Below are positions 1 to 5,059 of a DNA stretch of 5,059 bases, one piece after another (the first letter of the stretch is position 1; each line of letters begins with the position of its first letter). Below the pieces are notes generated by a model. It saw nothing but the letters and a program-made list of their open reading frames with translations. It searched no databases and was not told the origin of the DNA. The translations under genes and the position numbers were made by a program. Origin of the DNA: CALHVX01 sp038757945 (GTDB taxonomy: Bacteria; Pseudomonadota; Gammaproteobacteria; Pseudomonadales; Azotimanducaceae); the NCBI GenBank assembly GCA_038757945.1, contig JBCDGJ010000278.1, positions 1 through 5,059 on the forward strand. Direction: 5' to 3'.

Positions 1-86
1 ACTTGATGCCCCATTGACGGCGCGCTCAAGTTTTCTTGACGCAACACCGCCTAGCGTGCCGCTCTCTCTTCAAAGGAACGCTTCTC
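1..86 (+). promoter_or_regulatory. Upstream region of the fasciclin gene, promoter not resolved
   Basis: This stretch holds no gene that I can support. It contains two copies of TTGACG (14-19 and 36-41) spaced 22 bases start to start, either of which resembles a sigma-70 -35 box. I see no convincing -10 hexamer 16-18 bases after either copy, so the promoter may use another sigma factor or the similarity may be chance. Transcription of the fasciclin gene must start here or further upstream outside the window. Confidence 0.25.
72..77 (+). promoter_or_regulatory. Ribosome binding site of the fasciclin gene
   Basis: AAAGGA lies 9 bases before the ATG at 87. It decides the start: the same frame is open back to a TTG at 36, but only the ATG at 87 has a well-placed Shine-Dalgarno sequence and begins directly with a signal peptide. 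Confidence 0.75.
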
Positions 87-1211
87 ATGATCAGTCGCCT
101 ACTGCTTGCGGCAGTGCTTTCGCTATCAGTCGCCGGACCTGCCGCTGCGCAGGCCTCAGAAAAACCAACGATCGCGGGCATCGTCAGCGCCAGCGGCGAT
201 GGCTTTGACTTCAACATCAACGATTTCGACGTGCTGCTGGCCGCTGTCAAAGCCGCTGGGCTGGTGGATGCGCTGAGTGATCCGCAAGCACAGCTCACGG
301 TCTTTGCTCCGACGGACCTGGCCTTTCTTCGCCTCGCTCAAGACCTGGGATACACCGGTCGCAATGAAGCGGAAGCCTTCGATACGATCGCCGGAGCCCT
401 GGCGGGTTTAGGCAATGGCGATCCGATCCCTGTGCTGAGAAACGTACTTCTGTATCACGTCAGCCCAGGCGCCCAGCCATTCGAAGATCTGCGGCACGGC
501 GACCCGGTGGCCACGTTGCTCGAAGGGGCATCGATCGTCCCGCGCAGCCTGCAGATCTTTGATGCGGATCCTGAGTTCCGCAACCCGCGCTTTGTGGCCC
601 CCGCAGATATCGAAGCAAGCAATGGGTTCGTACAGATCATCAACCGGGTACTGATCCCGCTGGATATCGACAACGGCTTTCCCGGCGTTGGGACGATCAC
701 CGATATCGTCGCGGCTAGCGGCGGTCTGGGCGATGACAACCGCGACGACTTTGATCTGCTGCTACGCGCCGTCCAGGTCGCCGAGCTAGGACCGGCGCTC
801 GGCGGAGAGCTGGGCGAGCTGACGGTTTTCGCGCCCACAGATCGTGCGTTCGTCCGCCTCGCGCGCGCCCTCGGGTTTCGCGGAGCCTATGACGAAGACG
901 CCGCATTCGCGTTTCTGGTCGATGCGTTGACCACGCTTGGCGAAGGCAATCCGATCCCGGTGCTGACCAATGTGCTGCTTTACCATGTCACTTCGGGAGC
1001 GCAGCCACTGAGCGCCGTCCTCAGCAGTGAAGCGGTCGAGACGTTACTTCCGGGCGCAACGCTGACCCCTAATCGGTTCCGGCTCGGCGATGCCGATCCC
1101 GGCATTCTGGACCCGCGCGTCCTTGAGCAGCTGGCAGACATTCGCGCCGACAATGGTCTCATTCATGTCATTAATCGGGTGCTGCTCCCGGTACGAGTGA
1201 CCACCGACTAA
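87..1211 (+). CDS. Secreted protein with two fasciclin (FAS1) domains
   Basis: The product is 374 residues. The N-terminus MISRLLLAAVLSLSVAGPAA followed by AQA is a Sec signal peptide, with likely cleavage near residues 21-23, so the protein should be exported to the periplasm or beyond. Two FAS1 domains follow, at about residues 28-193 and 202-370. Each shows the family landmarks: LTVFAPTDLAF (70-80) and LTVFAPTDRAF (245-255) for the first conserved block, VLLYHV (120-125 and 296-301) for the second, and NGFVQIINRVLIP (179-191) and NGLIHVINRVLLP (356-368) at the domain ends. The two domains are closely similar, indicating internal duplication. FAS1 domains are known for cell adhesion and surface or matrix interactions; a specific partner cannot be read from the sequence. 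The alternative TTG start at 36 would bury the signal peptide behind 17 extra residues and is rejected. The gene converges on the gene at 1230-1697, with 18 bases between stops. Confidence 0.93.
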   Translation: MISRLLLAAVLSLSVAGPAAAQASEKPTIAGIVSASGDGFDFNINDFDVLLAAVKAAGLVDALSDPQAQLTVFAPTDLAFLRLAQDLGYTGRNEAEAFDTIAGALAGLGNGDPIPVLRNVLLYHVSPGAQPFEDLRHGDPVATLLEGASIVPRSLQIFDADPEFRNPRFVAPADIEASNGFVQIINRVLIPLDIDNGFPGVGTITDIVAASGGLGDDNRDDFDLLLRAVQVAELGPALGGELGELTVFAPTDRAFVRLARALGFRGAYDEDAAFAFLVDALTTLGEGNPIPVLTNVLLYHVTSGAQPLSAVLSSEAVETLLPGATLTPNRFRLGDADPGILDPRVLEQLADIRADNGLIHVINRVLLPVRVTTD

Positions 1212-1229
1212 GCGAGTGGCGATTGGCTC

Positions 1230-1697
1230 TCAGCGGAGCTCGACCCGAATGAGTGCCGGCCGCTGGTTGATCTCCAAAGATCCACCGGGTGCCGGGTCGG
1301 CGTGGCGAAAGCGCTGCTCGAAATGCGGGTCGTAGCCGACCTTGAGGCGGGACGCCCCCTGCCTGCTCATGGTCTTGAGCCAGTCGAGCTCCTCACGCTG
1401 TTCCTGCATGCGCACCATCCGGCGGAAGTCCCGCAGCAGCGCCGCATCGATCGGCGGTTTCTGGCGAACCCGCCGGGGTGCCTGCACAACGACTTCCTCC
1501 AGGATGTTCAAGGAATCATCCAGCACCACCGCGGCGTCGCCGAGCGATCCTGCGGAGCGTGTCTGCCCGATGCTGACGGCACTCGGCGTGAGGGCGCTGG
1601 CGACCGAAACGGTCCCCATGCCGTGATCGGCGAAGCCGGGCACCGGCAACAGCGCAAGCGAAAGGATCAGCGAGGGCAGAACACAGGGACGGTTCAT
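1230..1697 (-). CDS. Small secreted protein of unknown function with a TonB-box-like motif
   Basis: The product is 155 residues and I do not recognise its family. Residues 1-23 form a clear Sec signal peptide: a basic start MNR, a hydrophobic core LILSLALLPVP, and cleavage after GFA. The mature part is rich in small residues up to about 60. It is followed by ILEEVVVQAPRR (65-76), which resembles the TonB-box and plug entry (EEVVVTA-type) of TonB-dependent receptors, although the protein is far too short for a receptor. Residues 77-115 are highly charged and probably helical (LLRDFRRMVRMQEQREELDWL). The tail (116-155) has no recognisable domain and no cysteines; the only Cys, residue 5, is in the signal peptide. 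The start is supported by a strong ribosome binding site 8 bases upstream. The gene lies 123 bases after nhaR on the same strand, with its own likely promoter in between. A + strand frame over the same bases lacks these signals. Confidence 0.8.
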   Translation of the reverse strand: MNRPCVLPSLILSLALLPVPGFADHGMGTVSVASALTPSAVSIGQTRSAGSLGDAAVVLDDSLNILEEVVVQAPRRVRQKPPIDAALLRDFRRMVRMQEQREELDWLKTMSRQGASRLKVGYDPHFEQRFRHADPAPGGSLEINQRPALIRVELR

Positions 1698-1705
1698 GGT
1701 CGTGG

Positions 1706-1712
1706 CCTTCCT
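1706..1712 (-). promoter_or_regulatory. Ribosome binding site of the small secreted protein
   Basis: Read on the - strand this is AGGAAGG, ending 8 bases before the ATG at 1697-1695. It fixes the start of the 155-residue protein and supports the - strand reading of this stretch. Confidence 0.75.
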
Positions 1713-1742
1713 GGCATTGGGCTCAGGGGTAATCTACGAGCC

Positions 1743-1751
1743 TTTATACCA
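1743..1751 (-). promoter_or_regulatory. Extended -10 promoter element for the small secreted protein
   Basis: On the - strand the sequence reads TGG TATAAA, which matches the extended -10 form TGnTATAAT with one mismatch in the hexamer. It sits about 45 bases upstream of the start codon at 1697 in a strongly AT-rich patch within otherwise GC-rich DNA. The expected -35 position (around 1766-1771) reads TAATAA and is poor, which fits an extended -10 promoter or one needing an activator. This is inference from sequence only. Confidence 0.45.
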
Positions 1752-1754
1752 ACC

Positions 1755-1783
1755 ATCTATTCGATTTATTATCAAAAATAGAT
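1755..1783. repeat. AT-rich inverted repeat upstream of the small secreted protein gene
   Basis: ATCTATT (1755-1761) and AATAGAT (1777-1783) are exact 7 bp inverted repeats separated by 15 bases. The repeat covers the -35 region of the extended -10 promoter at 1743-1751, the usual place for an activator or repressor site. Because the local sequence is very AT-rich, chance is a real alternative. Confidence 0.4.
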
Positions 1784-1792
1784 CGATATTTC

Positions 1793-1817
1793 CTGATCTT
1801 CAGAATCGCCGGATCAG
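1793..1817 (-). terminator. Weak hairpin just after nhaR, possible terminator
   Basis: CTGATC (1793-1798) and GATCAG (1812-1817) can pair as a 6 bp stem with a 13-base loop, starting 3 bases after the nhaR stop codon. On the - strand it is not followed directly by a U-run; a TTTTT occurs only about 15 bases further on. The stem is short and half AT, so termination here would be inefficient, and read-through into the downstream gene is possible. Confidence 0.25.
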
Positions 1818-1820
1818 ATC

Positions 1821-2720
1821 TCAGTCAAAGAGCGTCGCCCGCGCGGTCTCAATCACCTGGAGAGCCGCCGGGTGCTTAAGCTTCCGCTCCGGAGAGATGG
1901 CAAAGTAGCCCTCGACCAGGTCTTCGGCCACGCCGAAGGGCTTCACGCCGTACATTTTCGTGACGCGGCCTGCGATCGCGGAGGGCGCCGGGAACGCGCC
2001 GACCCCGGTCTCCCCGAAAGCTTTCAACAGCGCGCTGTCGTTGAACTCCGCGACGACTCGCGGCATCACGCCGTTGCGCTCAAACCAGTCATCAAGCAGC
2101 CGTCGCGTGCGATTCGCCGGGACCGGCATGAGCACGGGCTCATCGTTCAGCGAGAAGGGAAAATTGGCTTCGAGGCGCTTCGCCATCTTTGGTTGTGCGA
2201 AGAAGGCGACCGCACTCTCTCCCAGGTCGTGCGTGAAGGCTTTGACCCGCATGTCCTTGGGTACGGGCTTGTCCGAGAGAATCAGATCGAGTCGGTGTAC
2301 CGCAAGGTCCGCCAGCAGCGATTCCAGCGGCGCTTCCACGCAAACCACCTTGATCGCTGGCTGCATGGCAAACACCGGTTCCAGCACCCGCACCGCAACC
2401 AGCTTCGCAATGGAGCTGACCAGGCCAACATTCAGCTCCAGAGAGGCGCCAAGCTGTCCCGAGCGCACGCGCTGCGTCAGTTCACCGCCCAGAGTGAAGA
2501 TCTCATCGGCGTACTGATGAACGACTTCGCCGGTGCTGTTGGGGACCAAGCGGCGGCCTACCCGTTTGAACAGTGGCTCGCCGAGATATTGTTCCAGGAC
2601 CTTGAGCTGGCCGCTGATGGTCTGCGGCGTCAGATTCAACTGCTCGGCCGCTTTGGCGATGCTGCCTTCCTGGATGACGGTCCAGAAGTACAGCAGGTGG
2701 TTGTAGTTGAGGTGTCTCAT
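1821..2720 (-). CDS. nhaR: LysR-type transcriptional regulator, NhaR group
   Basis: The product is 299 residues, against about 301 for Escherichia coli NhaR. The N-terminus MRHLNYNHLLYFW, then EGS and LTPQTISGQLK (30-40), LFKRVGRRL (50-58) and YADEIFTL (70-77), follows the NhaR pattern closely and forms the winged helix-turn-helix (about 5-65). Residues 92-297 are the effector-binding domain, with NhaR-like landmarks HRLDLILSD (142-150), FNDSALLKAFG (226-236) and the HPAALQVI tail (283-290). E. coli NhaR activates the sodium/proton antiporter gene nhaA in response to sodium. No antiporter gene is visible here, so the target is unknown and the group assignment is firmer than the function. I chose the ATG at 2720 because it matches the family N-terminus; the frame stays open to a GTG at 2825, but those 35 residues look like non-coding translation. 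The start lacks a good Shine-Dalgarno sequence. It follows the receptor gene by 179 bases on the same strand and has an operator-like palindrome 22 bases before its start. Confidence 0.92.
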   Translation of the reverse strand: MRHLNYNHLLYFWTVIQEGSIAKAAEQLNLTPQTISGQLKVLEQYLGEPLFKRVGRRLVPNSTGEVVHQYADEIFTLGGELTQRVRSGQLGASLELNVGLVSSIAKLVAVRVLEPVFAMQPAIKVVCVEAPLESLLADLAVHRLDLILSDKPVPKDMRVKAFTHDLGESAVAFFAQPKMAKRLEANFPFSLNDEPVLMPVPANRTRRLLDDWFERNGVMPRVVAEFNDSALLKAFGETGVGAFPAPSAIAGRVTKMYGVKPFGVAEDLVEGYFAISPERKLKHPAALQVIETARATLFD

Positions 2721-2742
2721 GGGCGGCAGCGGACAACGCCTT

Positions 2743-2769
2743 CCATAGTTCGGTCCGGGCGAACTATGG
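2743..2769. promoter_or_regulatory. Perfect inverted repeat with LysR box, probable nhaR operator
   Basis: CCATAGTTCG (2743-2752) and CGAACTATGG (2760-2769) are perfect 10 bp inverted repeats around a 7-base spacer. The inner part gives TTCG-N7-CGAA, which satisfies the LysR-type T-N11-A rule (T2750, A2762). It ends 22 bases upstream of the nhaR start codon and overlaps the most plausible -10 element, which fits the negative autoregulation common among LysR-type regulators. There is no U-run on either side, so an intrinsic terminator is unlikely. The repeat itself is directly seen; its binding protein is inferred. Confidence 0.65.
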
Positions 2770-2795
2770 TACCGATTTGTTCGATCCAGCCGCAA
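2766..2795 (-). promoter_or_regulatory. Possible nhaR promoter
   Basis: On the - strand TTGCGG (2795-2790) and TACCAT (2771-2766) are separated by 18 bases and resemble weak sigma-70 -35 and -10 boxes. The -10 overlaps the right arm of the inverted repeat at 2743-2769, so a protein bound there would block it. Both boxes deviate from consensus. Confidence 0.3.
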
Positions 2796-2831
2796 CCTGG
2801 CTTCAGAGCGAACGCCGTTGAGCACACCGCT

Positions 2832-2855
2832 GCCAGCCGACGCAGGCTCGCTGGC
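2832..2855. repeat. GC-rich stem-loop between the receptor gene and nhaR
   Basis: GCCAGC (2832-2837) and GCTGGC (2850-2855) form a 6 bp GC-rich stem with a 12-base loop; another GCTGGC at 2866-2871 could pair instead. It lies about 45 bases after the receptor stop codon. No U-run follows on the - strand, so it is not a standard Rho-independent terminator, though it could slow polymerase or protect the 3' end of the message. Confidence 0.3.
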
Positions 2856-2899
2856 GGATCACCCCGCTGGCGACGACCGACCGCCCGTGGGATCCTCGA

Positions 2900-5059
2900 T
2901 CAACGATCACCGAAGCGATAGCTGGCCTCCACGCGGAAGGTCAACGGCCGCGTCGGTCGGGCGCCGAAGGGTCGCCGGGATACCACATCCACCTCATCAA
3001 ACAGATTGTCGACCCGGGCGGAAAGCAACCAACGACGGCCGACATTCAGATGTCCCGCCAGATCGACGATCGTGGACTCATCTGAGCCCTCACTCGGTCC
3101 AAAGGCACCGGTGCCGGCCTGATCACGCATGCGATCCACGTAGGTCACTGAGAGCCGTACCCCCCAGCTGGGCCCAGTCACGCCCACATAGCCGTTTGCT
3201 CTGTGTGGCGGCACATAGGGCAGGTCGAAGCCAGGCTGCACCTCACCAAACTGCGGGTTCGTTGAGGTGAAAGCTTCCTGAAACTCAGCCTCCGTGTACG
3301 TGTAAGACAGCGCGATGGGCACGCGAATACCGTTCCCGAGCTCAATTTCGTGACGCCAACCGACTTCAACGCCCAGCGCTTCGACTTCGCCAGCGTTGAT
3401 CTGCGAGTCCAGCTCAGCGGCGTCACAACCGGATGAGAAGGTACAGATCGCTGTCAGGTTGCTGTAGTCATTGAAAAAACCGATCACCTCGAAGAGTCCA
3501 ATCTCACTCCGCCAGCGCCCACCCGCTTCGTAGTTCACAGACTCCTCAGGATCGACATCCCCGGTCAGAGAAGGCACAGCCGGAGAAAACCCATTGTGGA
3601 CGCCGGCCAACAGCGTCAAGCCGTCAACAAGCTCATAGCTGACACCGATCCCGGGAAGGAGCACTGCGTAGTCGTTATCGACTGTTTGACCGGCGAGCCG
3701 ATTGTCGAACTCGTTACTGATCAGTTCCACGCGCAGGCCAGGCACAAAGGTCCAGCGACCGGCACGAATCTCATCGCGGATCCACAAGGCGACCGCATGC
3801 GTTTCGCCGGTATTGTCAGCGGTGATTGCCCTGCCCTGGTTGTTCAGGACCAATGAGCCGTCAACTTGCTCAAACCCGAATTCATCATGCAGCCGCTTGA
3901 TGCGATCGTAGTGATAACGCGCACCAATCTTCAGGTCGTGTTCGATGCGGTCACCGAAATTCCATGAAAGCGAGCCCTGCAAGCCCCCTGCCAGAAAAGA
4001 GCGATCGTTCGTACCGATGCGAATATCATCAATGGATCCACTCACGCCATCGGTGTCGCTCCCCCGCAGGATGTTGACGAACAGCTGATTGAACGGTGAA
4101 TCGGGAGACTGCAGAACATCGCGAATGTTGGCACCGGAAAAGTTGTTGAACTTCTCCCAGGCCCGATCAAAAGTCTGCAGGTAGCCGGTCGCGGTCAGAG
4201 TTGCGCCCCACAATGGCTGGGTCCAGCCGATGCGCCCCCCAGCCCACTCCCAGTCCATGCGATCTCGCGCGCTGGCCGCATAACGACGCAGCGGATCATC
4301 GCGCGCATCCGCTTCTGTCAAGCCCAGATAGGTCTCATCAGAGGTTTCGTCAGCGTAGCCCAATCGGAACTCCAGCACGCCGGGCCCAAGCTCGCGGTCC
4401 GCTTTCAGCATAACCTCGTTTTTCGAGAAGCCCGTATCACCACCACCATCGAGCTGCTTGAAGCCGTCGGAACCAATGTGCACGAACTCTCCCAGCACGC
4501 CGGTGCGCTCTGAGCGGGTACCGCCCCGCAGCCGCACCTGCCGATAGCCGTCGCTACCTGCCGCAAGCGCGGCCTCCATCGAGGTCTCCCGCGGTATTGG
4601 AGCAGACACCAGATTGATCGCGCCACCAATCGTCTGCGGTCCGAACTCAATCGCAGACGGGCCCTTGAACACCTCTACACCAACCATTCTCGACGTCAGC
4701 GGGAAGAAATAGGCGGCCGGCGCAGAGTATGGCGCTGGAGAGAACAGTACTCCGTCCTCCATAAGCGCGACCTTCTGGCTCCGATCAGAGCTGCCACCGC
4801 GAAGGCCAATATTGGGACGCAATCCGAAGCCGTCTTCGTCCCGGATATAGACACCGGGCACAAAATTCAGGACCCGTGAGACATCATCGTGGCGAAACGC
4901 CTCAATCACCTCGGTATCTATGCGATGCGCAGCGCCCGTCACCCGATCAGGCTCGTCGAACAGCCCGATAACCAGAATCTCTTCATCAAACTGCTCAGGC
5001 GCCACCTCAGCAACGCCTTCGACCGCGGCCAGCAGTGCAAGCGCGCCCAGCGCGCTGAC
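2900..5059 (-). CDS. FecA-like TonB-dependent outer-membrane receptor, 5' end cut by window edge
   Basis: 719 residues are visible and the frame is open to the window edge, so the start lies beyond 5059; the GTG at 5005 is internal. Visible residues 1-18 are the hydrophobic core and end of a signal peptide (ALGALALLAA, then VEGVAE). The TonB box EEILVIG follows at 26-32 and the plug domain at about 38-154, with GLRGG (85-89), MEDGVLFSPAPYSAPA (100-115) and KGPSAIEFGPQTIGGAIN (132-149). The rest is the beta-barrel, ending in ASYRF plus GDR. The DG...APY...FGPQ.IGG pattern is typical of the FecA group, which imports ferric citrate and related iron chelates with energy from TonB-ExbBD. The exact substrate cannot be read from sequence. 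The short N-terminus leaves no room for the signalling domain of true FecA, and no fecI or fecR is visible. C539 and C545 probably form a disulfide in an outer loop. nhaR follows 179 bases downstream. Confidence 0.92.
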   Translation of the reverse strand, partial: VSALGALALLAAVEGVAEVAPEQFDEEILVIGLFDEPDRVTGAAHRIDTEVIEAFRHDDVSRVLNFVPGVYIRDEDGFGLRPNIGLRGGSSDRSQKVALMEDGVLFSPAPYSAPAAYFFPLTSRMVGVEVFKGPSAIEFGPQTIGGAINLVSAPIPRETSMEAALAAGSDGYRQVRLRGGTRSERTGVLGEFVHIGSDGFKQLDGGGDTGFSKNEVMLKADRELGPGVLEFRLGYADETSDETYLGLTEADARDDPLRRYAASARDRMDWEWAGGRIGWTQPLWGATLTATGYLQTFDRAWEKFNNFSGANIRDVLQSPDSPFNQLFVNILRGSDTDGVSGSIDDIRIGTNDRSFLAGGLQGSLSWNFGDRIEHDLKIGARYHYDRIKRLHDEFGFEQVDGSLVLNNQGRAITADNTGETHAVALWIRDEIRAGRWTFVPGLRVELISNEFDNRLAGQTVDNDYAVLLPGIGVSYELVDGLTLLAGVHNGFSPAVPSLTGDVDPEESVNYEAGGRWRSEIGLFEVIGFFNDYSNLTAICTFSSGCDAAELDSQINAGEVEALGVEVGWRHEIELGNGIRVPIALSYTYTEAEFQEAFTSTNPQFGEVQPGFDLPYVPPHRANGYVGVTGPSWGVRLSVTYVDRMRDQAGTGAFGPSEGSDESTIVDLAGHLNVGRRWLLSARVDNLFDEVDVVSRRPFGARPTRPLTFRVEASYRFGDR

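Noticed and set aside
36..86. TTG at 36 as start of the fasciclin gene
   Set aside because: It would add 17 residues before an intact signal peptide, while the ATG at 87 has AAAGGA at a proper distance.
1302..1781. Open + strand frame of 159 codons opposite the small secreted protein
   Set aside because: It has no signal peptide or recognisable motif, no clear ribosome site, and runs through the promoter region of the opposite gene. The - strand reading has a signal peptide and a strong ribosome site.
2743..2769. The palindrome as a Rho-independent terminator of the receptor gene
   Set aside because: No U-run follows on the - strand; the bases after the stem read AAGGCGTTG. The T-N11-A geometry fits a protein-binding site better.
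2721..2825. GTG at 2825 as start of nhaR
   Set aside because: The extra 35 residues would be translated through the palindrome, and the ATG at 2720 matches the conserved NhaR N-terminus.
2891..2908. Three GATC sites at exact 7-base spacing over the receptor stop codon
   Set aside because: GATC is frequent throughout the window, including inside genes, so a special methylation-linked role is not supported.
1872..2921. Long open + strand frame opposite nhaR
   Set aside because: The - strand protein matches the NhaR family over its whole length. The + frame translation is rich in Arg, His and Gln without any domain, typical of an antisense shadow in GC-rich DNA.
5003..5005. GTG at 5005 as start of the receptor
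   Set aside because: The frame continues upstream to the window edge and encodes a signal peptide core, so the true start is outside.

Overview
The window looks like a chromosomal segment of a GC-rich Gram-negative bacterium, most likely a gammaproteobacterium. Three things point there: a TonB-dependent outer-membrane receptor, two genes with Sec-type signal peptides, and a regulator closely resembling enterobacterial NhaR. No species-level assignment is possible from the sequence alone. No RNA genes, insertion sequences, CRISPR arrays or phage genes were seen.

Layout: one gene on the + strand (87-1211) encodes a secreted protein with two fasciclin (FAS1) domains. It converges, with only 18 bases between stop codons, on three genes that all read on the - strand. 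In their direction of transcription these are: a FecA-like TonB-dependent receptor (2900 to beyond 5059, its 5' end cut by the window edge), a 179-base gap carrying a perfect 10+10 bp inverted repeat, an NhaR-type LysR regulator (1821-2720), an AT-rich 123-base gap with a probable promoter, and a small secreted protein of unknown function (1230-1697).

Functional picture: the receptor is the transport component, importing a chelated metal (ferric citrate-like by family) across the outer membrane with TonB energy. It has no room for an N-terminal signalling domain, so FecIR-type surface signalling is not expected from it. The neighbouring LysR regulator is a candidate controller of itself and of nearby genes. 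The inverted repeat in front of it contains a T-N11-A LysR box and probably serves as its operator.

The most unusual item is the small secreted protein, which carries a TonB-box-like stretch (ILEEVVVQAPRR) without any receptor barrel. No complete new defence or mobile system is visible. The points most worth a second look are that protein, the operator-like palindrome, and the pairing of an NhaR-type regulator with a TonB receptor instead of an antiporter.
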